This document shows positions 24,004-33,848 of a DNA stretch of 64,000 nucleotides, piece after piece. Origin of the DNA: Streptomyces sp. NBC_01446 (GTDB taxonomy: Bacteria; Actinomycetota; Actinomycetes; Streptomycetales; Streptomycetaceae); contig NZ_JAPEPO010000001.1 of the NCBI RefSeq assembly GCF_026340095.1, positions 1,488,001-1,552,000 of the forward strand, given 5' to 3'. The notes beneath the pieces are model-generated. The model ran no database searches, was not told where the DNA came from, and worked only from the letters and a program-made list of their open reading frames with translations. How positions within the stretch are numbered: position 1 is the stretch's first letter; each line of letters opens with the position of its first letter. Both the position numbers and the translations under genes were made by a program.

Positions 24004-24441
24004 ATGGGCCCCGGCCCGCCGGCGTCACCGTCCGGGCCGGTGCGCCTCACGAGCGTCCCTCCCCGTACGGCGCGCGCCGCCGGTGAGGTGCTGCTCCACG
24101 ACGAGAGCGGCGCGCTCGTCGGCCAGGTCCGCTTCCGGCTGTGCGCGCCGTGCCGCACGGGCCGGCTCCTCGGCATCTGGATCCTGGAGTCACGCCGTCA
24201 GGAGGGGCTCGGCCGGCGCGCGGTGCGGGTCGCGCTGGCCCAGGGCCACGGCCACCGCTGGAACACCACGCTCCAGACCCGGCCCGGCCGCGGCTTCTTC
24301 CTCGCGGTCACCGCACACGAAGGCGTCCCGCTCCGGCACGGCAGGCCGCTCTGCCCGCATCTCCTGGGCCCCTTCGGCAGCGCCCTTGGGCGCCTGGGCC
24401 TGCGGCGGCTAGTGTGCCCGCCCCACGACGAGCCATCGTGA
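24004..24441 (+). CDS. Hypothetical protein, possibly GNAT-like
   Basis: 145 residues, 18 bases after the GlsB-type gene. I do not recognise it with confidence. The middle section, VGQVRFRLCAPCRTGRLLGIWILESRRQEGLGRRAVRVAL, has the strand-loop-helix feel and Arg/Gly-rich loop of an acetyl-CoA-binding GNAT motif A, followed by HRWNTTLQTRPGRGFFLAV. The start is uncertain. The tail overlaps the convergent methyltransferase by 33 bases. Confidence 0.55.
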   Translation: MGPGPPASPSGPVRLTSVPPRTARAAGEVLLHDESGALVGQVRFRLCAPCRTGRLLGIWILESRRQEGLGRRAVRVALAQGHGHRWNTTLQTRPGRGFFLAVTAHEGVPLRHGRPLCPHLLGPFGSALGRLGLRRLVCPPHDEPS

Positions 24442-25137
24442 CGGGAGCTCGATGCGGGTGCCGTCGGGTGTGTACTCGGTGGTGGTGAGCGGGAGCTCGC
24501 CGCTCGCCAGCACATCGAGGCCCGCGGTGTGCACGTAGCCGGGGACCGCCGCGTCGGACACCTCGCCGGGCGCGATGCCGTGCGCGAAGACCGGTGCCAG
24601 CTTCGCGGGCGGGCCCGTGGGGCTCTGCGCGAGAGACATCAGGACGGGCCGGGCGGCCTCGGCGAGCTCCACGACGAAGGCCCGGCCGCGCTCGCCGACG
24701 AGCGCCGCGATGCCGTCGACCAGCGACTGGCGGTCTTCGGACTCGCACTGGTGCAGCACGCCCCGCATGTACACGTTCGCATCGCCGAGTTCGGCGTGCA
24801 GCCGGTGTGCCTCGGTCTGCTCGGTGGCGTCGAGCTGCCGGAAGTCGGCCCGGCCCGCGGGGTCGGCGTGCCGGGCGTGGTCGAGCGCGGCGACGGAGAG
24901 GTCGGCGCCGAGGACACGCGGGTAGCGGTCGGCGAGGAAGCGGGTCTGGGTGCCGTTCCCGCAGCCGAGGTCCACGACGGGCAGGCCCTTCGCCAAGTGC
25001 GGCTCGAACAGGGCGAGATGGACACCGGCGGTGAGGTCGGGCTCGGCGTCCCAGAAGACCCCGCCGGGTTCGCCGGGAGCCTCGCGCCAGAAACTCTCCC
25101 AGGCGTCCTTGTACCGACTCGTCACGCTCATCTGCAT
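24409..25137 (-). CDS. SAM-dependent methyltransferase
   Basis: 242 residues. Class I methyltransferase with motif I VVDLGCGNGTQTRFLA, the acidic strand end LGADLSVAALDHAR, motif II-like FRQLDATEQTE, and a C-terminal substrate region of unknown specificity. Start context MQMSVTSRYKDAWESFW is typical for this thiopurine-methyltransferase-like actinobacterial subfamily. It stands between the convergent small gene and the downstream end of the phosphatase gene. Confidence 0.85.
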   Translation of the reverse strand: MQMSVTSRYKDAWESFWREAPGEPGGVFWDAEPDLTAGVHLALFEPHLAKGLPVVDLGCGNGTQTRFLADRYPRVLGADLSVAALDHARHADPAGRADFRQLDATEQTEAHRLHAELGDANVYMRGVLHQCESEDRQSLVDGIAALVGERGRAFVVELAEAARPVLMSLAQSPTGPPAKLAPVFAHGIAPGEVSDAAVPGYVHTAGLDVLASGELPLTTTEYTPDGTRIELPSRWLVVGRAH

Positions 25138-25258
25138 CTCCCGGGGTGCGGTGGCACGGCAAGATCGGTCTACCGCGCCCCGGGCCCGCCCACAAGCACC
25201 CGGCGCATACCTTCACGCCGCATTCGATACGCGTACGCCGAGCGCCCCGGACCGCCAA

Positions 25259-27739
25259 CTATGCTCGCGGCAACGCCAGTTCGAACCATACGGTCTTCCC
25301 GGAACCCGTACGGCTCGTGCCCCACTCCCTGGCGAGGGCGCTCACGACGCGCAGGCCACGGCCGAACTCGTCGCCCGGGCCCGCGTTGAGCAGCGTGGGC
25401 AGCCTCTGGTCGTCGTCCTCGACCTCGCACACGAGGGTCCCCGAGCGCACCAGGCGTACCTCGACGCTGCGGGTGCGGGCGTGCCGCACGGTGTTGGTGA
25501 CGAGCTCCCCCACCATGAGTTCGGCGGGGGCGGTGAGCGCGCCGAGGTCCCAGGCCGCGAGCTGGTCGCGGACGAGGGCGCGCGTGCGGGACACCTCGGC
25601 GGGCTCGGGAGCGACGCTCCAGTGGGCGACGTCCTCGGGCGCAATGCCGTTGAGCCGTGCCATGAGGAGGGCGACGTCGTCCTTGCGGCCGCCGCGGGTG
25701 TTCAGGGATCTGATGATGGTGTCGCAGGCGGCGTCCATGGAGGCCGCCGGGTGGGCGGCGGACTCGCACAGCGTGGCGAGGCCGACGCCGATGTCCTCGC
25801 CGCGCACCTCGACGAGGCCGTCGGTGCACATGACGAGCCGGTCGCCGGGCGCCATCGGGGCGCGGACCGATTCGAAGGGGACACCGCCGACGCCGATGGG
25901 CGCGCCGGTGGGCAGTTCGAGCAGTTCGCTGCGGCCGTCCGCGGCGCGGACGAGGACCGGCGGGATGTGCCCGGCGTTGGCGAGCTCCAGCTCGTTCGCG
26001 ATGGGGTCGTAGACCGCGTACAGGCAGGTCGCGAGGTAGTGCTCACCGAGGCGCTGGGCGAGGTCGTCGAGGTTGCGCAGGAGCTGGGCCGGTGGCAGGT
26101 CGAGGGCGGCCATGGTCTGGACGGCGGTGCGCAACTGGCCCATCATCGCCGCCGAGTTGAGGCCGTGGCCCATGACGTCGCCGACGACGAGAGCGGTCCG
26201 CGAGCCCGGGAGTTTGATCGAGTCGAACCAGTCGCCGCCGACGCGGCCTAGCAGGGTGCCGGGCAGATAGCGGGTGGCGATGTCACAGCCGGGCATGTGG
26301 GGCTCGATGTGCGGCAGCATGCTGTCCTGGAGGGTCTCGGCGACGCTCTCCTGGTACGTGTACATGCGGGCGTTGTCGAGGACGAGGCCCGCGCGGGCGG
26401 CGAGTTCGGCGCCGGTGACGCGGTCCATGTCGTTGAAGACCGGGCGTTCCCGGTGGCGCAGCAGGATCATGAACCCGAGGACGACGTTGCGCGCCTTCAG
26501 GGGCACCACCAGCATCGAGCGGTCGGTGATGAGGGGCCTGATGTCGCGCTTCTCGAACTGCGACGCGATCGCGTTGCCCATCTCCTCGGTGATGCGCGGG
26601 ACGAGGACGGGCTGCCCTGAGGTCATGCACTGGAAGAACGGCGTGTGCGCGGGGAACGGCATCGACTCGCCGACGGGCACGACGTCGTCCCAGCGGCCCG
26701 GCTCGTCCGTGTGCTCCAGGGCGACGCGGTGCCACAGGGTGGTCGCGTCGGGCGGACCTTCCGGGAACCCCTCGCCCGCGACGACCTGTTCGCGAAGATA
26801 GGTGCCCGCGACGTCCGTGAAGCGCGGTACGACGGCCCGGCTGACCTCGACGATCGTGCGGGACAGGTCGAGGGACGAACCGATGCGCCCGCTCACCTCG
26901 TTGAGGAACTCCAGGTGTTCGCGGACGGCCGCGTACTCCAGGTCGTCCGCGTCGTCGTCCGCCCCGTCGTCGGGTGCGTGGCGCGGCGCGGGCAGTCCGG
27001 CGGCGGCCGCGCGGGCGGCCTCCTCCCTGCGGGCCTTGCGCTCGGCGCGCCGGGGCACGCCCCAGTCGGCGGTGACGGGGACACGGTCGTGGAGGCTGAA
27101 CTCCAGGACGGGATAGCCGAGTTCGAGCACCTGGGAGACGATGCGGGCGCTCTCGCCCACGCTCATGCTGGGCAGGATGGCGGGGAGTCCGCGGGCCAGC
27201 TCGTCGGCTCCGGGGAGGTCGGTGTGCAGGGCGAAGCCGGGTGCGATGCGCTCCAGCGGATGCCCATCGGGCACGTCGTCGGCGTGCAGCCGGCCGGCGT
27301 CGGCGGCGAGTACGAGGAGCTTCTCCGGCCCGGGGCCGACGAGCGGGTAGGCCCACCACAGGACGTCGATGCGCTGCCGGCGCGGGGCCTCCAGGCGGGC
27401 GCGGCCCGCGGCGGGGTAGGAGGCCCGCCCGTCGAGCGAGGAGTCCAGGTCCGGGCCGAACCCGTCGTACGCGCTCTCGTCCGCGTACGCCCGGGCGTTG
27501 GGCCCTTCGGGCAGTGCGCCGGAGACGGGCAGCAGGTCGGTGGCGCGATGGCCGACGGCGTCCTCGCGCGCGGGGCCGAAGAGGCGGCGCGCGCCGGTGC
27601 TCCAGTGCGAGACGAGTCCCGACTCGTCGACCACGACGACCGCCAGGGGTACACGGCCGGGCACGGGGCTCTGCGGGGCCGTCCCGGTGCCACTGTGCAT
27701 GGCCTGCGCTCCCTTCCCCGCGCGGTGACCGAGCGTCAT
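25259..27739 (-). CDS. SpoIIE-family PP2C phosphatase with PAS, GAF and HATPase_c domains
   Basis: 826 residues from the ATG at 27739 (an ATG at 27700 behind GGGAAGGGAG is an alternative). Order: N-terminal PAS-like sensor (VVVVDESGLVSHWSTGARRLFG), a linker rich in Arg/Ala, GAF domain (LNEVSGRIGSSLDLSRTIVEV to MILLRHRERP), PP2C/SpoIIE catalytic core (GGDWFDSI, VVGDVMGHGL, DGLVEVRG, KDDVALLMARL), and a C-terminal anti-sigma-type HATPase_c (MVGELVTNTVRHA, GRGLRVVSAL). Such proteins act in partner-switching control of alternative sigma factors, dephosphorylating anti-anti-sigma proteins. No cognate sigma or anti-sigma gene is adjacent. Confidence 0.92.
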   Translation of the reverse strand: MTLGHRAGKGAQAMHSGTGTAPQSPVPGRVPLAVVVVDESGLVSHWSTGARRLFGPAREDAVGHRATDLLPVSGALPEGPNARAYADESAYDGFGPDLDSSLDGRASYPAAGRARLEAPRRQRIDVLWWAYPLVGPGPEKLLVLAADAGRLHADDVPDGHPLERIAPGFALHTDLPGADELARGLPAILPSMSVGESARIVSQVLELGYPVLEFSLHDRVPVTADWGVPRRAERKARREEAARAAAAGLPAPRHAPDDGADDDADDLEYAAVREHLEFLNEVSGRIGSSLDLSRTIVEVSRAVVPRFTDVAGTYLREQVVAGEGFPEGPPDATTLWHRVALEHTDEPGRWDDVVPVGESMPFPAHTPFFQCMTSGQPVLVPRITEEMGNAIASQFEKRDIRPLITDRSMLVVPLKARNVVLGFMILLRHRERPVFNDMDRVTGAELAARAGLVLDNARMYTYQESVAETLQDSMLPHIEPHMPGCDIATRYLPGTLLGRVGGDWFDSIKLPGSRTALVVGDVMGHGLNSAAMMGQLRTAVQTMAALDLPPAQLLRNLDDLAQRLGEHYLATCLYAVYDPIANELELANAGHIPPVLVRAADGRSELLELPTGAPIGVGGVPFESVRAPMAPGDRLVMCTDGLVEVRGEDIGVGLATLCESAAHPAASMDAACDTIIRSLNTRGGRKDDVALLMARLNGIAPEDVAHWSVAPEPAEVSRTRALVRDQLAAWDLGALTAPAELMVGELVTNTVRHARTRSVEVRLVRSGTLVCEVEDDDQRLPTLLNAGPGDEFGRGLRVVSALAREWGTSRTGSGKTVWFELALPRA

Positions 27740-27823
27740 TGGTTCGGCCCTTTCCCGTTCCACCGTACGCGGTACGGGGGTACGGGGGGCTGCATCGGCC
27801 GAATTGAACGGGCGCGGCGCGCC

Positions 27824-27848
27824 GGGGCCGGGCGCGCCGCCCGGCCCC
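27824..27848. terminator. 10-bp GC-rich terminator hairpin
   Basis: GGGGCCGGGC and GCCCGGCCCC pair exactly around a GCGCC loop, starting 7 bases downstream (minus strand) of the MFS gene stop. Likely terminator for the exporter gene. Confidence 0.65.
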
Positions 27849-27854
27849 CAACGC

Positions 27855-30266
27855 TCAGTCCTCGTGGCCCAGTTGCAGGTCACGCTCCGTGCGGCCGCCG
27901 CCCGCCATGTGCAGCACCGTGGCGACCGGCGGGTAACCGGCCGCGATCACGGTGTACTCGCCCGACGACAGGTCGACGAAGCGGAACGTGCCGTCGCTAC
28001 CGGTCGTGAGGGTGTCGACGACATTGCCCGCCGCGTCGAGGAGGGTCACGCGCGCGTCCTCGACGGGGCGGCCGCCGCCGGCCCTGACCGTGCCGCGCAG
28101 CACGGCGCCGCCCGCGAGTTCGACGTCCTGGCGGGTCTCGCGCGCGGCCATCACGGTGACGGGGAGCGCGGCGGGGCGGAACGCCGGCGCGCTCCCGGCG
28201 AGCGTGTACTCGCCGGCCACCAACTCCGTGATGACGTAGCTGCCTTCGCGCCCGCTGCGGGTCGTGGCGACGACCTCGCCGTGGACGTTGGTCAGGGTGA
28301 CGGTGGCATCGCGCACGGGCGCGCCGTCGGCGGTCAGTACGCTCCCGGCGAGCCGCCCGGCGCCGCCGAGGACGACGTCGAGGTCGACGGGCCGCTCCCC
28401 CACGGTGACGGTCACGGCCTGGGGCTGGTGTCCGCCCGCGGCCGCGATCAGGACGTAACTTCCGGAGCCGGGCGTCGACAGGGCGTACCGGCCGTCGTCG
28501 CCGCTCGCGCCGCGCCCGATCTGCTGGCCGCCGACGTCGATGAGGGTGAGGGCGGCGCGCGGCACCGCGGTCCCGTCGGAGTGCTGGACGATGCCGCAGA
28601 CCGGCACGCCGGCTCCGTACGGGGTCCGGGACTGGGACGGGACCGCGGTGGTCTCGCCGCTCGGGGCGCTGTGGGGGGCGGCACTGGACAACAGGGGTGT
28701 CTCCTTGAGGAAGAAGGCGATCACGAGGCCGAGGACGAGCACCGGCACGAGGTAGAGGAAGATCCGGGGCATCGCGTCGGCGTACGCCTGGATGTAGCCG
28801 TCGCGCAGCGCGGGCGGCAGGGCGTGGACGAGCTGCGGGGTGATGGACTCCGGGTCGGGCAGGCCCGCCCCCTTGGGCAGCCGGTCCGCGAGTGCGTCGG
28901 CGAGCCGGTCGGCGAAGAGGGTGCCGAAGATCGCGGCGCCGACGCTGCCGCCGATCTGCCGGAAGTAGTTGTTGGCGCTGGTCGCGGTGCCGATGTCGGC
29001 GGGGCGTACGGCGTTCTGCACGGCGAGGATCAGGACCGGCATGATCAGGCCGATGCCCGCGCCGAGTACGGCCATGTAGAGGCTGTAGTGCAGCCGCGGG
29101 GTGTCCACTTCGAGGCGGGACAGGAGCCACATGCCCACCGTCGAGAGGGCCCCGCCGAGGATCGGGTAGATCTTGTAGTGCCCGGTGTGGCTGATGAGTT
29201 GGCCGGAGACGACCGAGGCGATGACGATGCCGCCCATCATCGGGAGCATGAGCAGCCCTGACTCGGTGGCGCTCGCGCCGTCGACCATCTGGAGGAAGGT
29301 CGGCAGGTAACTGGCCGCTCCGAAGAGGGCGATGCCGATGACCATGCCGACCAGGCCGGTGATGTTGAAGACGGGGTCGCGGAACAGCCGCAGCGGGATG
29401 ATGGGTTCGGCGGCGAAGTGCTCGGCGACGAGGAAGAGCACGGCCGTCACGGCCGCTCCGGCGGCGAGCCCCAGGATGACGCGCGAACCCCACGCGTACT
29501 CGGTGCCGCCCCAACTGGTCAGCAGCACCAGGCAGGTCGATGCCGTCGCGAGCAGGAGGGCCCCGAGCACGTCGAGCCTGGCCTTGGCCTTGGGGCGGGG
29601 CAGTTTGAGCACGACGGTGACGACGGCGAGCGTGACCAGCCCGAAGGGCACGTTGATGTAGAAGCACCAGCGCCAGGTGAGGTGGTCGGTGAAGTAGCCG
29701 CCGAGCAGCGGGCCCGCGACGGACGCGAGGCCGAACGCGGCGCCGATGAGGCCCATGTAGCGGCCGCGTTCGCGGGGCGGCACGATGTCCGCGATGATCG
29801 CCTGCACGCCGATCATGAGACCGCCGGCGCCGATGCCCTGGACGGCGCGGAACGCGATGAGTTCGTCCATGTCGCGCGACCAGCCGGCCAGCGCGGAGCC
29901 GACGACGAAGACGGCGATGGCGAACTGGAAGACGCCCTTGCGGCCGAAGAGGTCGCCGAGCTTGCCGTAGATCGGCAGACCGATGGTGGCGGTCAGGAGA
30001 TAGGCGGTGATCGCCCAGGACATCTTGTCCAGGCCGTGCAGCTCGCCGACGACCTTGGGGAGGGCGGTGGCGACGATCATCTGGTCGAGCGCGGCCAGCA
30101 GCAGCGCCAGCATGAGTCCGAAGAAGACCATCCGGACCCGGCTCGGGCTGAGGCCGTGGTCGGGGAACTGCCGCTGCTCCACGGCCGGTTGGGGATCGGG
30201 GTGCAGGGTCGGTTCCGTCGCCGGCACCGGCCCCGGCTCACTCGTCACCAGCGTCGTCGTGCCCAC
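27855..30266 (-). CDS. DHA2-type MFS exporter fused to three carboxypeptidase-regulatory-like domains
   Basis: 803 residues, GTG start with GGGGAG upstream. Residues about 45-525 are a 14-helix major facilitator of the EmrB/QacA drug:H+ class ([13 protein letters not shown] motif D1, [14 protein letters not shown] motif [26 protein letters not shown] motif C). The C-terminal 250 residues hold three beta-sandwich repeats of the CarboxypepD_reg/Cna-B-like kind, each with a DGxxVxxAxVTL...G.V...T..DG.Y pattern (for example [18 protein letters not shown]). Membrane-transporter fusion to such domains is uncommon; the repeats may serve as a sensor or adaptor. Confidence 0.9.
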   Translation of the reverse strand: MGTTTLVTSEPGPVPATEPTLHPDPQPAVEQRQFPDHGLSPSRVRMVFFGLMLALLLAALDQMIVATALPKVVGELHGLDKMSWAITAYLLTATIGLPIYGKLGDLFGRKGVFQFAIAVFVVGSALAGWSRDMDELIAFRAVQGIGAGGLMIGVQAIIADIVPPRERGRYMGLIGAAFGLASVAGPLLGGYFTDHLTWRWCFYINVPFGLVTLAVVTVVLKLPRPKAKARLDVLGALLLATASTCLVLLTSWGGTEYAWGSRVILGLAAGAAVTAVLFLVAEHFAAEPIIPLRLFRDPVFNITGLVGMVIGIALFGAASYLPTFLQMVDGASATESGLLMLPMMGGIVIASVVSGQLISHTGHYKIYPILGGALSTVGMWLLSRLEVDTPRLHYSLYMAVLGAGIGLIMPVLILAVQNAVRPADIGTATSANNYFRQIGGSVGAAIFGTLFADRLADALADRLPKGAGLPDPESITPQLVHALPPALRDGYIQAYADAMPRIFLYLVPVLVLGLVIAFFLKETPLLSSAAPHSAPSGETTAVPSQSRTPYGAGVPVCGIVQHSDGTAVPRAALTLIDVGGQQIGRGASGDDGRYALSTPGSGSYVLIAAAGGHQPQAVTVTVGERPVDLDVVLGGAGRLAGSVLTADGAPVRDATVTLTNVHGEVVATTRSGREGSYVITELVAGEYTLAGSAPAFRPAALPVTVMAARETRQDVELAGGAVLRGTVRAGGGRPVEDARVTLLDAAGNVVDTLTTGSDGTFRFVDLSSGEYTVIAAGYPPVATVLHMAGGGRTERDLQLGHED

Positions 30267-30445
30267 CTGTCGCTCCCCTCGTCGCGCCTGCGCCGCATAT
30301 TTCTCGCATTACGCGACAACTGCGGGCAAGCGCGACGAGCGGCGGCTCCGGCGGGTTCCGGGCGCGAATGCGCCGGTGGGAGCCCTACGGCGTACAACCG
30401 CGCGCGAGCGGAAAACCACTCGAAACGGTGAGCACTACATCGGGG

Positions 30446-30889
30446 TCACTTCTCCACCTCGGCGGCGAGCTTCGCGAGGACCTCGTCGTAGATGCGGCCG
30501 AGGCCCTTGGGGGCGAAGGTCTTCTCGAAGAAGCCGCCGATGCCGCCCGCGCCGTTCCACACGGTGCTGACGACGACGCGGGAGGCACCCTCGCCGGACG
30601 GGGTCACGCGCCAGGTGGTGACCATCGAGGAGTTGCGGTCCTTCTCGACGAGCTCGCCGTCGGTGGGCTCACTGACCTCGAGGAGACAGTCGCGGATCCG
30701 CTTGCTGGTGGCCTGGAGCTTCCAGTGGACGAGCGTCCCCTCGCCGTCGCCGCCCTCGCGGACCTCGTACTCGCTGAAGTGCTCGGACAGCAGCTTCGCG
30801 CGCGTGCCGCTGTAGTCGGCGAGCGCGTCGAATACGTCGTCCGGCTTGGCGGCGATGACCCGCTCCGTGATGGCCTCGACCTGCGCCAT
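30446..30889 (-). CDS. SRPBCC-family protein (polyketide cyclase/CoxG-like)
   Basis: 147 residues, ATG at 30889 with GAGGAAG 5 bases upstream. START/SRPBCC fold: ITERVIAAKPDDVFDALADYSG, HFSEYEVREGGDGEGTLVHWKLQA, a Ser/Thr-rich hairpin, and a final helix KGLGRIYDEVLAKLAAEVEK. Binds hydrophobic ligands in related proteins; ligand unknown. It diverges from the radical-SAM gene, sharing a 143-base intergenic region that contains the LexA-like box. Confidence 0.85.
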   Translation of the reverse strand: MAQVEAITERVIAAKPDDVFDALADYSGTRAKLLSEHFSEYEVREGGDGEGTLVHWKLQATSKRIRDCLLEVSEPTDGELVEKDRNSSMVTTWRVTPSGEGASRVVVSTVWNGAGGIGGFFEKTFAPKGLGRIYDEVLAKLAAEVEK

Positions 30890-30988
30890 GGCACTTCCTC
30901 CAGCAGTCGGTGTTCTCGGTGTTCGAGAGAGAGCCCAAGCCAACCACCCTCCGCATCGGCCGCCAAAATCGGGGTCGCACGATCAAGG

Positions 30989-31000
30989 GAACATGTGTTC
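30989..31000. promoter_or_regulatory. LexA/DinR-like SOS box GAACATGTGTTC
   Basis: Fits the GAACRNRYGTTC core of actinobacterial/Bacillus LexA boxes with no mismatch. It ends immediately before TATTCT, a possible -10 element, and 32 bases before the radical-SAM start. Confidence 0.6.
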
Positions 31001-31032
31001 TATTCTGTGCCCAGTGCTAGCTAGGAGGCGTC

Positions 31033-32079
31033 ATGCGCTGGGAGAACCTCACGGAGAATCCGGCTGAAATCCCGACAGGGAGGGTCACGGACGCCGCGCT
31101 GTTCGGCGCGGACACCGTGACGACCCGCACTTTCGACACGCCTGAATTCGCAGGCGTCACCTTCCACGAGATCCGGGCCAGATCGATCGTGAACCGCGTG
31201 CCCGGCGCCTCCCGCATGCCGTTCGAGTGGACGGTCAACCCGTACCGGGGATGCACGCACGCGTGTGTCTACTGCTTCGCCCGCAAGACCCACAGCTATC
31301 TGGACCTCGACACGGGCCTCGGCTTCGACAGCCAGATCGTCGTGAAGGTGAACGCGCCGGAGTTGCTGCGCCGCCACCTGGCCTCGCGCCGCTGGCACGG
31401 CGAGCACATCGCGATGGGCACGAACGTGGACTGCTACCAGCGCGCGGAGGGGCGCTACCGGCTGATGCCGGGGATCATCGAGGCGCTCAGGGACTACGCG
31501 AACCCGTTCTCGATCCTCACGAAGGGCACGCTGATCCTGCGCGACCTCGACCTGCTGCGGCAGGCCGCCGAGGTCACCGACGTCGGCGTCTCGGTGTCCG
31601 TCGGCTTCGTCGACCGCGAGCTGTGGCGCACCGTCGAGCCGGGCACGCCCGCGCCGGAGCGCCGCCTCGACGTCGTCCGCGCCCTCGGCGAGGCCGGCAT
31701 CGGCTGCGGCGTCCTGATGGCCCCCGTGATCCCGTTCCTGGGCGACCACCCCGGGCAACTGCGGGAGACCGTACGCGCCGTCGCGGCGGCCGGCGCGACC
31801 TCCGTGACCCCGCTCGTGCTGCATCTGCGGCCCGGGGCGCGCGAGTGGTTCATGGCCTGGCTCGGGCAGCACCACCCGCACTTGGTGCGGCGCTACGAGC
31901 GGCTGTACGCGGAGGGCGCCTACGCGCCGAAGTGGTACCAGCGCCGGATCACCCGTCAGGTGCACGAGCTGGCAGAGGAGTTCGGCATCGGCCCCTCGCG
32001 CGCGGAGGGCCCGCGACGGCTGCGCGCACGCCAGGGGCCGGAGCCCGCCCCCGCGGCCACCCAGCTCACTCTTCTCTGA
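31033..32079 (+). CDS. Rv2578c-family radical SAM protein
   Basis: 348 residues, ATG with AGGAGG 5 bases upstream. The radical-SAM cluster motif is GCTHACVYCFARK (Cys74, Cys78, Cys81), followed by family blocks NVDCYQRAEGRYRLMPGIIEAL, FSILTKGTLILRDLDLL and APKWYQRRITRQ. It matches the Rv2578c family, related to SplB-like spore photoproduct lyases (inference). The C-terminal 25 residues are basic and low in complexity. A LexA-like box in its promoter supports a DNA-damage role. Confidence 0.88.
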   Translation: MRWENLTENPAEIPTGRVTDAALFGADTVTTRTFDTPEFAGVTFHEIRARSIVNRVPGASRMPFEWTVNPYRGCTHACVYCFARKTHSYLDLDTGLGFDSQIVVKVNAPELLRRHLASRRWHGEHIAMGTNVDCYQRAEGRYRLMPGIIEALRDYANPFSILTKGTLILRDLDLLRQAAEVTDVGVSVSVGFVDRELWRTVEPGTPAPERRLDVVRALGEAGIGCGVLMAPVIPFLGDHPGQLRETVRAVAAAGATSVTPLVLHLRPGAREWFMAWLGQHHPHLVRRYERLYAEGAYAPKWYQRRITRQVHELAEEFGIGPSRAEGPRRLRARQGPEPAPAATQLTLL

Positions 32080-32168
32080 TCGCGCGGCTCCCGGACACGT
32101 ACACGCCAATCGGGTCAACTCTTTGCAGAACAGGACGTTCCCGGCATGGATTCGGGGACCATGCCGCG

Positions 32169-32190
32169 GGGGCCGCGCGCTCGCGGCCCC
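32169..32190. other. GC-rich hairpin between radical-SAM and TAP genes
   Basis: GGGGCCGCG / CGCGGCCCC, 9-bp perfect stem with CGCT loop, 90 bases after the radical-SAM stop and 25 before the next ATG. It could be a terminator or a 5'-leader structure. Confidence 0.4.
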
Positions 32191-32214
32191 GAACCCTCCG
32201 TCCTGGGAGGCCCG

Positions 32215-33789
32215 ATGAAGAAAAGCGCAGCCGCCGTGTGCGGCGCCGCCACCATGGTGGCCGGCATGCTCACCGCGGCACCGGCCGCCGCGGCCCCGAC
32301 CCTTTCCGTCCAGCACGCAACCCTCAACTGGAAGGAGTGCGGCACCAAGAACTACCCGAAGCTCCAGTGCTCCTCGGTACGGGTGCCGCTCGATCACGAC
32401 CGGCCCGGCGGTGAGCAGATCACGCTCGCCCTGTCCCGGGTCCGGCACACCGCGAAGACGTCGCAGGGCCCGCTCCTGGTGAACCCCGGCGGCCCCGGCG
32501 GCAGCGGCCTGTCGCTGGCGGGCTTCGTGGCACGCGAGCTGCCGAAGAGCGTCGCCGCCCAGTACGACGTCGTGGGCTTCGACCCGCGCGGCGTCGGCAA
32601 GAGCAAACCGGCCCTGAACTGCCGGCCCAAGCACTTCGCCACCGTGCGCCCGCCCAGCGTGCCGTCCACCCCGGCGATCGAGCGCGCCGACCTCGAGCGC
32701 GCGCAGGCGTTCGCGAAGGCGTGCACCACGAAGTACGCGGACGTACTCCCGTACTTCGACACGGTGAGCACGGTCAGGGACATGGACGCGATCCGCGCGG
32801 CGCTGGGCGCGCGGCAGCTCAACTACTTCGGCTACTCGTACGGCACCTACCTGGGCGCCGTCTACGCCAAGCTCTACCCGCAGCGCGTGCGGCGCCTGGT
32901 GCTCGACTCGATCGTCGACCCGGGCGGGGTCTGGTACGACGACAACCTGGGGCAGGACCACGCGTTCAACGCCCGCCACCAGGCGTTCCTCGCCTGGGTC
33001 GCGCGGCACGACGCGACGTACAAGCTAGGCAAGGACCCGGCGAAGGTCGAGGCCGAGTGGTACGCGATGCGCGACGCCGTGCAGAAGAAGCCGGCGGGCA
33101 AGACGGTCGGTGCCGCCGAGCTGGAGGACACCTTCCTGCCGGGCGGCTACTTCAACGGCTACTGGCCTTATCTGGCCGAGGCGTTCGCGGCGTACGTGAA
33201 GGACAAGGACCCGGCCCCGCTGGTCGCGGCGTACAAGAAGTTGGGCGCTGTCGACGCCGCGGGCGACAACGGCTACAGCGTCTACACGGCCGTGCAGTGC
33301 CGCGACGCCCGGTGGCCGCGCGACTGGAACCAGTGGCGCGACGACAACTGGCAGGCGGCCGAGAAGGCCCCCTTCTCCACCTGGAACAACGCCTGGTACA
33401 ACGCGCCGTGCGCGTTCTGGCCGACGAGCCGGCTGGACCCGCCGGACGTGTCCAACGACGACCTGCCGCCGGCGCTGCTCTTCCAGGCCACCGAGGACGG
33501 GGCCACGCCGTACGAGGGCGGGGTCGCCGTCCACCGCGAGCTGCGCGGCTCCAGCCTGGTGGTCGAGCAGGGCGGCGAGAACCACGGCGTCAGCCTGAGC
33601 GGGAACGCCTGCCTGGACCGGTACCTGGCCGACTATCTGCGGACGGGGAAGGTGCCGCGCGGCAGCGGCGAGGCGGACGCGACGTGCAAGAAGCAGCCGG
33701 AGCCGAAGCCGCTCACGAAGAAGGGCGCCGCCGGTCCGCCCCCGACACGCGGTGTGCGCCTGCACGGGCTGATGGGCTTCCGCGGCTGA
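32215..33789 (+). CDS. Secreted alpha/beta hydrolase, tripeptidyl aminopeptidase (TAP/SlpE) type
   Basis: 524 residues from the ATG at 32215 (GGGAGG 4 bases upstream). Sec signal peptide over residues 1-27 (KKSAAAVCGAATMVAGMLTAAPAAAAP). The catalytic domain has LLVNPGGPGGSG (oxyanion loop), the nucleophile GYSYGTYLG and a C-terminal TAP-like domain holding LLFQATEDGATP (Asp) and GGENHGVSLSGNACLD (His). This family removes N-terminal di/tripeptides or acts as mycelium-associated protease. Its role is extracellular nutrient processing. Confidence 0.9.
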   Translation: MKKSAAAVCGAATMVAGMLTAAPAAAAPTLSVQHATLNWKECGTKNYPKLQCSSVRVPLDHDRPGGEQITLALSRVRHTAKTSQGPLLVNPGGPGGSGLSLAGFVARELPKSVAAQYDVVGFDPRGVGKSKPALNCRPKHFATVRPPSVPSTPAIERADLERAQAFAKACTTKYADVLPYFDTVSTVRDMDAIRAALGARQLNYFGYSYGTYLGAVYAKLYPQRVRRLVLDSIVDPGGVWYDDNLGQDHAFNARHQAFLAWVARHDATYKLGKDPAKVEAEWYAMRDAVQKKPAGKTVGAAELEDTFLPGGYFNGYWPYLAEAFAAYVKDKDPAPLVAAYKKLGAVDAAGDNGYSVYTAVQCRDARWPRDWNQWRDDNWQAAEKAPFSTWNNAWYNAPCAFWPTSRLDPPDVSNDDLPPALLFQATEDGATPYEGGVAVHRELRGSSLVVEQGGENHGVSLSGNACLDRYLADYLRTGKVPRGSGEADATCKKQPEPKPLTKKGAAGPPPTRGVRLHGLMGFRG

Positions 33790-33848
33790 GCGCTTCACTT
33801 TGATGCACACCCTGGCCGGGGCGGTGTCCGCCGGGTCACGATGGGCGC

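Noticed and set aside
30907..30924. Tandem TCGGTGTTC-TCGGTGTTC as a second LexA site
   Set aside because: Lacks the GAAC-N4-GTTC inverted arrangement; probably a chance tandem in the SRPBCC leader.
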